This document shows, piece by piece, positions 35,479 through 45,834 of a stretch of DNA of 64,000 bases. The notes below the pieces were generated by a model that saw only the letters and a program-made list of their open reading frames with translations, made no database searches and was not told the origin of the DNA. How positions within the stretch are numbered: position 1 is the first letter of the stretch; each line of letters begins with the position of its first letter. Location of the stretch: the NCBI GenBank assembly GCA_963707275.1, contig CAVPPH010000013.1:62001-126000 (forward strand). The letters are read 5' to 3'. Made by a program: the position numbers and the translations under genes. Origin of the DNA: JACKBK01 sp963707275. Its GTDB lineage: Bacteria > Chloroflexota > Anaerolineae > JAAEKA01.

Positions 35479-36855
35479 CTACCTCATGATGTAGTAGGTG
35501 CCGCGTTTCATGCCGACCTTCATGACGACGCCGCGGTCGGTCAGGTCCACCATATCCAGCCGCAGCGTTTCCGGTGACACGTCGGGGCAGATGTCCTGGT
35601 AGTCGCGGCTGGTGATGCGGCCATTCTCGCGCATGTACTGGATGGCACGCAGTTGGCGCTCGTTCATGCTGCTTTCCCAGGCCTGCGAGCCGGGCGACAC
35701 CTCACGTTCTTTGGCGTTCTCCAGCGTAACCGTGAAGCTGTGGGGCGTCGCCTTGAAGATTGGCTGAGGATGACCGGCCTGCACCATCGTCTCGATCATT
35801 TTGTCGACGCCCAGCCCTAGCTCCTCGATGTAGTTCCAGTGGTACAGCCCGTTGACCAGCCGCGGGTTGCGGCTGAAATGTTCCTCGACGATGTTGTCGA
35901 TGGTGATATAGCCGGGCAGCCCGCCGGGGCTGTGGATCTCGATGCGGTCGTCGAACATGCGAATCTCGATGCGCCGGCCGGTCAGCCGGTAGTCGCGGTG
36001 GCAGACGGCGTTGACCAGCGCCTCGCGCACGGCAATCGTCGGGTATTCCGTGCGCTCCTCGCGCCGCAGTCCCTTGACGACCGCTTCCAGCCGCATCTCT
36101 TGCATCAGGATCGCCCAGGTACGCTCGATGATCTGCGCCAGTGGGCCGGTGATCTCGTCGCGCCGGCTGTAGCCAGGCAGGCCGCCCGGCCCGCGCAGCT
36201 CCGTGCCGCTGAAACGCACAAAGGTTAGCCCCGATTGTGGCAGAAAGAATTGCGGCTCCAGACCGAACAGCAGCAGGCCTGCGACCGTCGGCTTGCCGTC
36301 CGCCGTGACTGCGCCGATCTGCTGCAAGAGGCGGTCCTGCGGGAGCTTGATCTGACGGCCTTGCTTTTCCTCACGGCGGGCGATGTAATCCTTGACGACT
36401 TCCAGATCGAGATCAGCCATCAGCGCGCCAGCCACATCCTGCATCTCAAAGTCGCCCGATGACTTGCCTGAAGCAAGCTGGCGCACCTGCTCGCCACCCA
36501 GCGGGTGGTTCTCGGCGCCGCTACGAATGAGGACGCGGCCGTCAGCCAGCGAGTGCAGCTCCGTGGAGCGCGGCACATGGATAGCCGCCACCGTGCCCTG
36601 CGGCGTTTCCATCTGTTCCCAGTCGGTGCGGATCGGAGGGCGGCACTGCACCAGCGCTGCCCGTAGCGCTTCTTCGATCTCGTCGCCCAGCAGCCCTTCT
36701 GCCGGCGTGCCATCCACTTCGACGCCTAGCAGCACTGTGCCGCCGTCGCCGTTGGCAAATGCGACCAGCGTCTCCGCCAGCCGGTCGGCGTCTGGGTCGG
36801 CCATATATTCTGTGTGCGGGCCGGGGCCCTGTTTAAGTGTGGATTTGAGTGACAT
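35479..36855 (-). CDS. AlbA_2-domain ATP-binding transcriptional regulator
   Basis: The 458-residue protein has an N-terminal AlbA_2/schlafen-like domain (VAFANGDGGTVLLGVEVDGTPAEG, QCRPPIRTD, IHVPRSTELHSLADGRVLIRSGAEN). A central helix region leads to the ATP-binding part (YPTIAVREALVNAVCHRDY, IRMFDDRIEIHSPGGLPGYIT, NPRLVNGLYHWNYIEELGLGVDKMIETM). The C-terminal winged helix is ERQLRAIQYMRENGRITSRDYQDI. Such proteins are annotated as putative transcriptional or DNA-binding regulators and are common in defence and mobile regions. The start at 36855 follows a -10 box by 7 bases. The upstream in-frame extension lacks conserved sequence. Confidence 0.88.
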   Translation of the reverse strand: MSLKSTLKQGPGPHTEYMADPDADRLAETLVAFANGDGGTVLLGVEVDGTPAEGLLGDEIEEALRAALVQCRPPIRTDWEQMETPQGTVAAIHVPRSTELHSLADGRVLIRSGAENHPLGGEQVRQLASGKSSGDFEMQDVAGALMADLDLEVVKDYIARREEKQGRQIKLPQDRLLQQIGAVTADGKPTVAGLLLFGLEPQFFLPQSGLTFVRFSGTELRGPGGLPGYSRRDEITGPLAQIIERTWAILMQEMRLEAVVKGLRREERTEYPTIAVREALVNAVCHRDYRLTGRRIEIRMFDDRIEIHSPGGLPGYITIDNIVEEHFSRNPRLVNGLYHWNYIEELGLGVDKMIETMVQAGHPQPIFKATPHSFTVTLENAKEREVSPGSQAWESSMNERQLRAIQYMRENGRITSRDYQDICPDVSPETLRLDMVDLTDRGVVMKVGMKRGTYYIMR

Positions 36856-36862
36856 CGACTGT

Positions 36863-36868
36863 ATTCTA
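36863..36868 (-). promoter_or_regulatory. -10 box for a leaderless AlbA_2 transcript
   Basis: TAGAAT on the minus strand ends 7 bases before the ATG, so transcription should start at or next to the start codon. No good -35 box is seen. Confidence 0.4.
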
Positions 36869-36952
36869 CCACAGGATGTTGCCTGCGCACAGCAAATGAC
36901 GCTACGATCAGTTGTTATTGCCGCGCCCGGAGCAATTGATGGCACCGCGACA

Positions 36953-36980
36953 TTGACGCCGCGGGAGGGACAGCTATAAT
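36953..36980 (+). promoter_or_regulatory. Sigma-70 promoter of mltG
   Basis: TTGACG, a 16-base spacer and TATAAT form a strong promoter. The predicted start near 36987 gives a 5' leader of about 140 bases before mltG. I see no known riboswitch in it. Confidence 0.65.
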
Positions 36981-37127
36981 GAGATAGCCACGGGTGAATG
37001 CAGGCGCCAAAACCCGCGGCGCTATCCCTTGGTTTATTTGCAAGTCGCAGTAATTTGGTCCAGGGGGTGTCCTGCGTCCAGGGCATTTCCGGGAACGCAC
37101 GTCGCAGCGCCCGAAGTTTGGTTCAAT

Positions 37128-38231
37128 ATGAAAGCTATCTCGCACCTGCTGACCGTGGTCGCCCTGCTGCTGGCGGTTGGATTGGCCGCGTGTTCAGGTG
37201 ACGCCGCCCTGTCGGTGTACCTGGAGGCCAATAGCGCCAGCCTGAGCCAGCCGGTCGCCAGCGCGCCGCTCCCAACTGAATTCACCATTGATGCTGGCAC
37301 GCCGGCGCGTGCTATCGCCGAGAACCTGGAGCAGGCCGGGCTGATCGATGACGCCCTGCTGTTCGAGGCGTATGTGCGTGTCAACGGTCTGGCCAACAAG
37401 CTGGAAGCAGGCGACTTCGTCCTCAGTCCTGACATGACCATTCCCCAGATCGCCGGGGCCTTGCAGAACGCCCTGGCGCCCGGCATCGCGGTCACGGTGC
37501 GGCCAGGCTGGCGGCTGGAGCAGACCGCTGATCTGCTCGACCAAACCGGCGCGCTGAACGGCGACGACTACCGGCGAGCGGCTCAGCAAGCTGATCTCAG
37601 CGGCGTGCCGGAAGAGGATCGCCGCCGCTACACCTTTCTCCAGTTTCATCCGGCCGGGCAAAGCCTGGAAGGCTACCTGTTTCCTGACACCTACGAGCTG
37701 CCCGGTGAAGGCGCAACCGCGGCTGACCTGCTGCGAGCGCAGTTGGACGCCTTCGAGGTCAACGTGATGCCGCTGTACTGGGACGCGGTTGCGGGCGGAT
37801 CGACCAGAGATCTGCACGATGCGCTGACGGTGGCCAGCATCGTCGAGCGCGAGGCGGTGCTCGACGAGGAACGGCCGATGATCGCGGCGGTCTATCTCAA
37901 CCGGCTGCGGCGGGGCATGCGGTTGGAAGCCGATCCGACCGTGCAGTATGCCATGGGATTTCAGCCGGACAGCGGCCAGTGGTGGAAGACGCCCGTCTAT
38001 CTGGATGAGTACAGCGCGGTGATCAGTCCATATAACACCTACCTCAACGCGGGTCTGCCGCCCGGCCCCATCGCTTCGCCGCGCCTGGCCAGCATAGCGG
38101 CTGTTTTGTCGCCGGCGCAGCATGATTTTCTCTATTTTGTGGCTGAACCGGGCGGCACAGGCCGGCACGTTTTCAGCCGCACGTTCGAAGAACACCTGCA
38201 GGCCGTGGAGCGCTTCCGACAGGGCGGCTGA
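37128..38231 (+). CDS. mltG: Endolytic murein transglycosylase MltG
   Basis: The 367-residue protein starts with a lipoprotein-like signal (LLTVVALLLAVGLAAC). It has the YceG/MltG signature set: a LysM-like N-terminal part (FTIDAGTPARAIAENLEQAGLID), EGYLFPDTYELP, TVASIVEREAV with the catalytic glutamate, AAVYLNRLRRGMRLEADPTVQYAMG and SPYNTYLNAGLPPGPIASP. MltG cuts nascent glycan strands at the membrane and sets their length. Most homologues have a membrane helix, not a lipid anchor, so the cysteine may mark a variant. The start at 37128 begins the signal sequence. Confidence 0.93.
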   Translation: MKAISHLLTVVALLLAVGLAACSGDAALSVYLEANSASLSQPVASAPLPTEFTIDAGTPARAIAENLEQAGLIDDALLFEAYVRVNGLANKLEAGDFVLSPDMTIPQIAGALQNALAPGIAVTVRPGWRLEQTADLLDQTGALNGDDYRRAAQQADLSGVPEEDRRRYTFLQFHPAGQSLEGYLFPDTYELPGEGATAADLLRAQLDAFEVNVMPLYWDAVAGGSTRDLHDALTVASIVEREAVLDEERPMIAAVYLNRLRRGMRLEADPTVQYAMGFQPDSGQWWKTPVYLDEYSAVISPYNTYLNAGLPPGPIASPRLASIAAVLSPAQHDFLYFVAEPGGTGRHVFSRTFEEHLQAVERFRQGG

Positions 38232-38280
38232 AAACGTTTCGACGCCTTGGTCAAAAAGTAAACACAACCTATTCATTAAA

Positions 38281-38309
38281 TTGACAGATGTTTCATCGCG
38301 GTGTATAAT
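38281..38309 (+). promoter_or_regulatory. Consensus sigma-70 promoter of crtBI
   Basis: TTGACA, exactly 17 bases, then TATAAT: a perfect consensus promoter. An ATG overlapping the -10 box (38308) therefore cannot be the crtB start. The leader runs about 135 bases to 38452. Confidence 0.85.
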
Positions 38310-38451
38310 GGGATTGATTGAGACTACTGACAGTCCTTGCCTGCACTCTGACCCGCAGGAATTCGAAGGCATGGAAAAACGAGATTGCGACCGGACGCCC
38401 GGTGACTCCGAGTTGTCCGGCGATATGGGAACTCGGATCAAGGAGCGACTG

Positions 38452-39414
38452 ATGGCTGTGCAAATCTACGGTTGGGAACGCCGTTTGATCGATCTCGCGC
38501 ACGAGGCGCTGGAAGGGCAGATTGCCGCGGCCCTGCAAGGAATCCACGATGAGCGCGCGATGGGAGCAGCCTACGCGCAATGTGAGCAGTTGACGAAAGC
38601 GCACAGTCGCACCTTTTTCATGGCCTCTGGCTTGCTGCCCAGGGAAAAGCGGCATGGCGCACGCGTGCTATACGCATTTTGTCGCGTCTGCGACAACATC
38701 GTCGATGAGCAGTCCGCGGACAGCGATCCGGTGGCTGAACTCGCCAGATGGCGTGGCCTTTCATGGCAGACCGCGCCGGATGTCGCCGATCCGGTTGCCA
38801 TTGCCTGGGCTGACACGCGCGCCCGCTTTCACATCCCCTGGCGCTACGCCGAGCAGTTGATCGAAGGGGTCTCACAGGACCTCAGGGAGGTCCGCTACCC
38901 GACTTTCGACGCACTGGCTCACTATTGCTACGGGGTCGCATCGACGGTCGGCCTGATGGCGATGCACATCATCGGCTTCGAGAGCCGCGAGGCGATCCCC
39001 TACGCGGTCAGGCTGGGTGTCGCTTTGCAACTGACCAACATCCTGCGCGACATCGACGAGGACTGGCAGGCTGGCCGCCTCTACCTGCCGCAGAACGAAC
39101 TGGCAGCCTTCCGGCTGACAGAGGACGATATCGCGGCCGGTCGCGTCAATGACCGCTGGCGGGCGTTCATGCGCTTCCAGGTGCAGCGCACCCGCAGTCT
39201 CTACGACGAAGCGATGCCCGGCATCGCCCTGCTGGACAGGGATGGCCGTTTTGCCATCACCGCCGCCGCGGAGCTATACCGCGGCATTCTCGACGATATC
39301 GAGGCCAACGACTACAATGTGTTTGGCCGGCGCGCCCATCTGACGACGTGGGACAAAGTGAGCCGGCTGCCGGCCATCTGGCGTCTCTCGCGCTCGCTGG
39401 CCATCGTCGACTAA
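38452..39414 (+). CDS. crtB: Phytoene synthase
   Basis: The 320-residue squalene/phytoene synthase has both aspartate-rich motifs: FCRVCDNIVDEQ and LTNILRDIDEDWQAGRLYLP. It also has HSRTFFMASGLLP and YCYGVASTVGLM. It joins two geranylgeranyl diphosphates into phytoene at the membrane surface. Downstream crtI begins 14 bases after its stop. The start at 38452 follows AAGGAG by 7 bases. Alternatives at 38371 and 38425 lack a good ribosome site. It is driven by the consensus promoter at 38281, so constitutive expression is likely. Confidence 0.92.
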   Translation: MAVQIYGWERRLIDLAHEALEGQIAAALQGIHDERAMGAAYAQCEQLTKAHSRTFFMASGLLPREKRHGARVLYAFCRVCDNIVDEQSADSDPVAELARWRGLSWQTAPDVADPVAIAWADTRARFHIPWRYAEQLIEGVSQDLREVRYPTFDALAHYCYGVASTVGLMAMHIIGFESREAIPYAVRLGVALQLTNILRDIDEDWQAGRLYLPQNELAAFRLTEDDIAAGRVNDRWRAFMRFQVQRTRSLYDEAMPGIALLDRDGRFAITAAAELYRGILDDIEANDYNVFGRRAHLTTWDKVSRLPAIWRLSRSLAIVD

Positions 39415-39428
39415 AAGGAAGACAAAAC

Positions 39429-40994
<1,566 letters not shown>

Positions 40995-41017
40995 TCACTT
41001 CCGCCACCCTGCGCAAT

Positions 41018-41048
41018 AAACGCCCGCTGGTTCGCCAACGGGCGTTTT
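41018..41048 (+). terminator. Rho-independent terminator of crtBI
   Basis: aaacgcccg-ctggttcgccaa-cgggcgttt with a following T-run is a clear terminator 24 bases after the crtI stop. Confidence 0.9.
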
Positions 41049-41067
41049 GTTGTGCAAGGCATCCTTC

Positions 41068-41215
41068 CCAATCTGCAACGCCGCATCTGCGGATTTCGAG
41101 AAACCCGCAGATGTGGTACCCGCTGCCCCTTCACAACCACGCCTTGTCGCAAAGCCACGTTCGGCCTTCCGAATCCGCGCCTCCCTATCAATCCGCGGTT
41201 CCTATCCAGGGCCTG
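41068..41215. repeat. Variable-word element, words catctgcgg and aatccgcg
   Basis: ccgcatctgcgg and cccgcagatg form one hairpin. Further on, gaatccgcg and caatccgcggttcc share their word with the element at 26342-26415. Together with the terminator it fills the 300-base gap between crtI and the Lrp gene. Confidence 0.5.
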
Positions 41216-41235
41216 CGATATTCGCAACGAGTCAT

Positions 41236-41264
41236 TTGTGCACCTGCGAATTGTGTGATATTCT
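41236..41264 (+). promoter_or_regulatory. Promoter of the Lrp/AsnC gene
   Basis: TTGTGC, 17 bases, TATTCT. This is a fair sigma-70 match about 24 bases before the gene start. Confidence 0.45.
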
Positions 41265-41294
41265 ACTGACATTCTCCGCATTCAGGATCACCTC

Positions 41295-41762
41295 ATGGAC
41301 CAACTCGACCTCAACATCCTAGCTCACCTCCAACGCGATGGCCGTATGCCGTTCACCGAGATCGCCCACGATCTGGGTGTGTCCGAAGGCACGATTCGCA
41401 ACCGGGTCACGCGGCTGATCGACGAGAAAATCGTGCAGATCGTCGGTTTGGTGGACCCGCATCGGCTGGACTTTGACGCTCCTGCCATGATCGGCGTAAC
41501 GGTTCAAGGCGCTGACCTGGATGCGGTGGCTGCCGTGATCGCCGAGTTCCCGGAGGTGAGCTACCTGGTCGTCGTGTCGGGCGAGTACGACCTGATCGTA
41601 GAAGTGATGTGCCGTGACCGTGAACACCTGGCGAACTTCCTGAATCAGCAGTTGCGCAAGGTACCCGGCATCGCGCGCACACAGACGTTCGTCATCCTCA
41701 GCACGTACAAGATGGCCTACGGCGCTCGCCCTGGCCTTGCATTGCCAATCGATCGTTCGTAG
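41295..41762 (+). CDS. Lrp/AsnC-family transcriptional regulator
   Basis: The 155-residue protein has the N-terminal helix-turn-helix (LDLNILAHLQRDGRMPFTEIAHDLGVSEGTIRNRVTRLIDEKI) and the C-terminal ligand-binding RAM domain (VAAVIAEFPEVSYLVVVSGEYDLIVEVMCRD). Such regulators respond to amino acids and form octamers. It lies 56 bases before the polyamine importer genes on the same strand and upstream of a lysine/amine catabolic set. It is the natural candidate for their regulator, with an amino acid or amine as effector. The regulatory target is inferred from position only. Confidence 0.92.
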   Translation: MDQLDLNILAHLQRDGRMPFTEIAHDLGVSEGTIRNRVTRLIDEKIVQIVGLVDPHRLDFDAPAMIGVTVQGADLDAVAAVIAEFPEVSYLVVVSGEYDLIVEVMCRDREHLANFLNQQLRKVPGIARTQTFVILSTYKMAYGARPGLALPIDRS

Positions 41763-41818
41763 AAACAAGTTTGCTGGCCGGCAGGCTGGCGACATTGTAA
41801 CTTGGTAATGGAGTGTCG

Positions 41819-42919
41819 ATGCCAAACACCATTGCGGTTGAGTTGCGCGATGTTATCAAGGTCTTTGGCAGCGTCGTGGCGGTAGACGATCTGTCGCTGT
41901 CGATTCCTGACGGCGAGTTCTTTTCGCTGCTTGGCCCCAGCGGCTGTGGCAAGACGACCACGCTGCGCATGATCGCCGGCTTCGAGATGCCAACTGCCGG
42001 TGAGATCTACATCGCCGGCGAAGCGCAGGGATACCGGCCCGCGCACCGCCGCCCGGTCAACACGGTGTTTCAGCATTACGCGCTTTTCCCGCACATGACC
42101 GTCTACGACAACGTCGCCTTTGGCCTGCAGATGCAAAAGGTTGACAAGCAGGAGATCACCCGCCGCGTCGGCGAATCACTGGACCTGGTTCAACTGCAAG
42201 GGATGGACAAACGCCAGCCCAAACAGCTTTCCGGCGGCCAGCAGCAGCGTGTCGCGCTGGCCCGCGCGCTGATCAACCGGCCCAAGGTGTTGCTGCTGGA
42301 CGAGCCGCTGGGCGCGCTGGATCTGAAGCTGCGCAAGGAGATGCAGGTCGAACTCAAGACCTTGCAGCAGGAGGTGGGCATCACCTTCGTCTACGTCACC
42401 CACGACCAGGAAGAAGCGCTGACCATGTCCGACCGCATCGCCGTCATGGACCAGGGAAAGGTGCAGCAGTTGGGCGAGCCGGAGGACATCTACGAAAAGC
42501 CGGTCAATCGCTTCGTGGCTGACTTCATCGGCGAGACCAACTTCCTGACATGTACAGTGATCCAAACCTCGCCGCGCGGCGAGGTTGAGCTGGCCGGCGG
42601 CATCCGTATGCCCGTCTCGTGGATTCGGGAAGGCATCGCTCCGGGATCGCGGGCGCTGCTGTCGCTGCGCCCGGAAAAGGTCAACCTGTTCGAACTGACC
42701 GACACCTACCCGACTGGCCCCGATTCGGCAGTCGTTCACGGCCGAGTCGAGCGGTTGGTCTATGTCGGCACCGACACGCATCACACCGTCAAGCTCGACA
42801 ACGGCGCGACGGTGATCGCCCGGGTACAGAACTTCCACGTCGAGGAGGAACCGTGGGAAGTAGGGGAAGAGGTCATCGTGCAGTGGGACGCAGCCCACGC
42901 CCGGGTCTTCAGGGAGTAG
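41819..42919 (+). CDS. potA: Polyamine ABC transporter ATP-binding protein
   Basis: The 366-residue ATPase has Walker A GPSGCGKTTT, Q-loop VFQHYALFPHMTVYDNVAFG, signature LSGGQQQRVALARAL, Walker B VLLLDEPLGALD and H-loop YVTHDQEEAL. A C-terminal TOBE domain follows, from about residue 240 (GETNFLTCTVI to EEVIVQWDAAHARVF). FQHYALFPHMTV and DFIGETNFL are typical of spermidine/putrescine importers. The ATG at 41819 has GGAG 5 bases upstream. PotB, PotC and PotD genes follow directly. Confidence 0.92.
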   Translation: MPNTIAVELRDVIKVFGSVVAVDDLSLSIPDGEFFSLLGPSGCGKTTTLRMIAGFEMPTAGEIYIAGEAQGYRPAHRRPVNTVFQHYALFPHMTVYDNVAFGLQMQKVDKQEITRRVGESLDLVQLQGMDKRQPKQLSGGQQQRVALARALINRPKVLLLDEPLGALDLKLRKEMQVELKTLQQEVGITFVYVTHDQEEALTMSDRIAVMDQGKVQQLGEPEDIYEKPVNRFVADFIGETNFLTCTVIQTSPRGEVELAGGIRMPVSWIREGIAPGSRALLSLRPEKVNLFELTDTYPTGPDSAVVHGRVERLVYVGTDTHHTVKLDNGATVIARVQNFHVEEEPWEVGEEVIVQWDAAHARVFRE

Positions 42920-42923
42920 CGCC

Positions 42924-43796
42924 ATGGAACAAGCGTTGCGTCGCAACCCGTCCCTGCGAGCCTGGCTGCTGATTGCCCCAGCTGGGCTGTTTCTGCTGAT
43001 CTTCTTCATCTTTCCGCTCTTTATCGTCTTCTTCTACGCCTTTCTCGAACGGGGCACCTACGGCGGCGTCATCTTGCAGTTCACAGCCGGAAACTTCAGC
43101 CGGGTCTTCGATTCGCTCTACTTCAGCACCTTCCTGCGCTCGCTCTACATTGCGGTTCTGACCACGGTTTTCTGCATCCTGATCGGCTACCCGCTGGCCT
43201 ACTTCATGACCTCGCGCCCGCCGCGGCAGCGCAACCTGCTGCTCCTGCTGCTGATGATCCCCTTCTGGACCAACTTTCTGATCCGCACCTACGCCTGGCT
43301 GACGCTGCTGCGCACCAACACCGGCCTGATCAACGTCACGCTGATGAATCTGGGCATCATCAAGCAGCCGCTGCCGCTTTTTGGCAACGACTTCGCGATC
43401 GTGCTGGGATTGGTCTACGGCTGGCTGCCGGTGGCCGTCCTGCCGATGTACGCCTCGCTGGATCGTCTCGACCGCAGTCTGATCGAGGCCGCCAGAGATC
43501 TCTACGCATCCAGCGGACGGGTTTTCTGGCGGGTTATCTGGCCCCTTTCGCTGCCGGGAGTGGTGGCCGGGTCAATGCTGGTCTTCATCCCGTCGCTGGG
43601 CGCGTTCGTTACCCCGGCCATTCTGGGCGGCGGCAAGTCGCTGATGATCGGCAACGTGATCAGCAACCAGTTTCTGGCGGCGCACGACTGGCCCTTCGGC
43701 TCCGCCCTCTCCACGCTGATGATGGTGGTGATGCTCTTTGCCACGCTGCTCTACTTCCGTTCGACGGCCCTGAAAGCCAAGGAGGAGCGGGCATGA
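42924..43796 (+). CDS. potB: Polyamine ABC transporter permease I
   Basis: The 290-residue permease has six predicted membrane segments (LLIAPAGLFLLIFFIFPLFIVFFY and others). It carries MIPFWTNFLIRTYAWLTLLRTNTGLIN, typical of PotB, and the EAA loop LIEAARDLYASSGRVFWRVIWPLSLPGVVAG. GGKSLMIGNVISNQF near the end is also PotB-like. It starts 4 bases after potA and overlaps potC by 4 bases, so the operon is tightly coupled. Confidence 0.92.
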   Translation: MEQALRRNPSLRAWLLIAPAGLFLLIFFIFPLFIVFFYAFLERGTYGGVILQFTAGNFSRVFDSLYFSTFLRSLYIAVLTTVFCILIGYPLAYFMTSRPPRQRNLLLLLLMIPFWTNFLIRTYAWLTLLRTNTGLINVTLMNLGIIKQPLPLFGNDFAIVLGLVYGWLPVAVLPMYASLDRLDRSLIEAARDLYASSGRVFWRVIWPLSLPGVVAGSMLVFIPSLGAFVTPAILGGGKSLMIGNVISNQFLAAHDWPFGSALSTLMMVVMLFATLLYFRSTALKAKEERA

Positions 43797-44675
43797 GCGC
43801 GGCACGCAGTTCCTCCGAGGGGCGCATTCGGGCCAGGCTCGGCCCCTGGGCGCTGGTGATCTACGGCATCCTGGCGTTTGCATTCCTTTACCTGCCGATC
43901 ATCATCGTCGTGATCTTTTCGTTCAACGACTCGCGCTCGACTGCGCAGTGGAGCGGGTTCACGCTACACTGGTACCAGGAACTGATCGCCGACGACCAGA
44001 TCCTGCTGTCACTGTGGAACAGTCTGTTTGTCGCCGTCGTCTCGACCATCATCGCGACCATTCTGGGCACGCTGGCCGCGCTGGGGCTGGAGCGCTACAA
44101 CTTCCGCGGCAAGCTGGTGGTGGACAGCGCCTTCTACCTGCCGATCATCATCCCCGACATCGCGATGGCGATCATGCTGCTGATCTTCTTCAACACCAGC
44201 GGCATCGGCTTCGAACCCTGGCGCGTCTCTTTCCTGGGCACGCGGCTGGCTGTGCCCTACTCGGTGATCATCGGCCACGTCGCCTTCAACATCGCCTTCG
44301 TTACGGTGGTGGTGCGCGCCCGCCTGGCCAGCATGGACATGACGCTGGAGGAAGCCGCCAACGACCTCTACGCCAACTCCTGGCAGACCTTCCGCCGTGT
44401 CACGCTGCCGATGTTGATGCCCGGTATCCTGGGCGGCGCCCTGCTGGCCTTCACGTTGTCGCTGGACGACTTTGTCATCACCTTTTTCACCAGCGGCGCC
44501 GGCTTCAACACGCTGCCGGTGCGCGTCTTCGGCATGATCAAGCGCGGCGTGACGCCCGAAGATAAACGCCGTTTCGACGCTGATGCTTGTAGCATCCTTT
44601 GGTTTGATCATTTTCTCCATACTTTCCCGTCGCCGCAGCGGCAGCGACGAGGAGGCAATCCAGTTCGGTTTGTGA
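43793..44675 (+). CDS. potC: Polyamine ABC transporter permease II (C-terminal frameshift)
   Basis: The permease shows FAFLYLPIIIVVIFSFNDSRS, LPIIIPDIAMAIMLLIFF and the EAA loop LEEAANDLYANSWQTFRRVTLPMLMPGILGG, followed by LSLDDFVITFFTSGAG, all typical of PotC. One extra base near 44562 diverts the frame after KRGVTPE. In the corrected frame the last membrane helix (AVSTLMLVASFGLIIFSIL) and basic tail end at 44675, giving about 293 residues. As read without correction it would lose that helix and run to 44692. Confidence 0.9.
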
Positions 44676-44688
44676 TAGGAGGCGAACG

Positions 44689-45828
44689 ATGAGACGATTC
44701 TATTTTGTTTTCTTGCTGCTGCTGGTCATTGCCCTGGCAGCAGCCGCGTGCAGCCAGCCGGCCGCGTCGCCGGCTGAACCAACAGCAGCCGCGCAGCCGG
44801 CCGATGCTCAGCCGGCAACTGACACCGGCGCCGCGTTGGCCGATCTTCCCAAAGAGATCGTAATGTTCAACTGGACCGAGTACATCGATCCCGACCTCTA
44901 TGGGGAGTTCGAAGCGGCCAGCGGCGTGCGGGTCATCGAGGACAACTACTCCAGCAACGAAGAACTGCTGGCCAAGCTGCAAGGCGGCAGCACAGGCTAT
45001 GCTGTCATCGTGCCATCGGATTACTACGTCGGCATCATGATCGAGGAAGGCATGCTGGCCAGGCTTGACCACGCCAACATTCCCAACCTCAAAAACCTGG
45101 CTGACCGTTTTACCCAGGTGCCCTACGATCCCGGCAACGTCTACTGCGTGCCTTACATGTGGGGAACCACCGGTTTCGGCTACGACTCGACCAAGGTCGA
45201 TCCGCCCGACAGTTGGTCGGTGTTCTTCGAGCCCGATCCAAATTCGGACATCTACGGCCGCGTGACAATGCTCGACGACCCGCGCGAGTCCTTTGCGGCC
45301 GCGCTGGCCTACCTCGGCTACGACATCAACACCACCGACGAGGCGCAACTCAACGAGGCGAAAGACACGTTGATCCGCGCCAAAGCACAGCTCGCTGGCT
45401 ATGACAGCGACACGTACGAGGATCTGGTCGCGTCGGGCGAAAACCTGCTGGCCCACGGCTGGAACGGCGACTTCTTATTGGCCATGGAGGACAACGAAAA
45501 CATCGCCTATGTGACCCCCAAGGAAGGTGGGGTGGTGTTCATCGACAACCTGTGCATCCCCGCCTCAGCTACGCCCGAACAAAAGCTGGCCGGCGAAATG
45601 CTGATCAACTTCCTGCTGGAGCCGGAAGTCGCGGCCCGCAACTCGGAGTTCATCTATTACGCCAGCCCCAACAAAGCCGCCGAAGCTTTCCTGCCTGCCG
45701 ACTTCCTGAACGACCCGTCGATCTACCCGCCGGCCGAGGTGTTGGACAAGCTGCAATATCTGGAGCCGGTCGGCGAGTCCGAGTCGGTCTACCAGCGGCT
45801 GTGGGACGAGGTGAAGTCGGCACAGTGA
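44689..45828 (+). CDS. potD: Polyamine-binding lipoprotein
   Basis: The 379-residue protein has a lipoprotein signal (FLLLLVIALAAAAC), an Ala/Pro-rich linker and a PotD-type binding domain. The domain has VMFNWTEYIDPDLYGEFEAASGVRVIEDNYSSNEELLAKL, VPSDYYVGIMIEEGMLARLDHANIPNLKNL, PYMWGTTGFGYDSTKV and DNLCIPASATPEQKLAGEMLINFLL. It delivers spermidine or putrescine (or a similar di- or polyamine) to PotBC. It is encoded 13 bases after the corrected potC stop. Confidence 0.92.
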   Translation: MRRFYFVFLLLLVIALAAAACSQPAASPAEPTAAAQPADAQPATDTGAALADLPKEIVMFNWTEYIDPDLYGEFEAASGVRVIEDNYSSNEELLAKLQGGSTGYAVIVPSDYYVGIMIEEGMLARLDHANIPNLKNLADRFTQVPYDPGNVYCVPYMWGTTGFGYDSTKVDPPDSWSVFFEPDPNSDIYGRVTMLDDPRESFAAALAYLGYDINTTDEAQLNEAKDTLIRAKAQLAGYDSDTYEDLVASGENLLAHGWNGDFLLAMEDNENIAYVTPKEGGVVFIDNLCIPASATPEQKLAGEMLINFLLEPEVAARNSEFIYYASPNKAAEAFLPADFLNDPSIYPPAEVLDKLQYLEPVGESESVYQRLWDEVKSAQ

Positions 45829-45834
45829 AAAACT

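Noticed and set aside
36981..37127. A riboswitch in the mltG leader.
   Set aside because: The leader is about 140 bases, but I see no recognisable conserved riboswitch core.
38308..38310. ATG at 38308 as the crtB start, giving a longer protein.
   Set aside because: This ATG overlaps the -10 box of a perfect TTGACA-17-TATAAT promoter and so would not be in the transcript. The start at 38452 has AAGGAG.
41819..42919. The ATPase at 41.8 kb as the missing ATPase of the sugar importer at 11-16 kb.
   Set aside because: It is in a tight operon with potB, potC and potD and has PotA-type sequence features.
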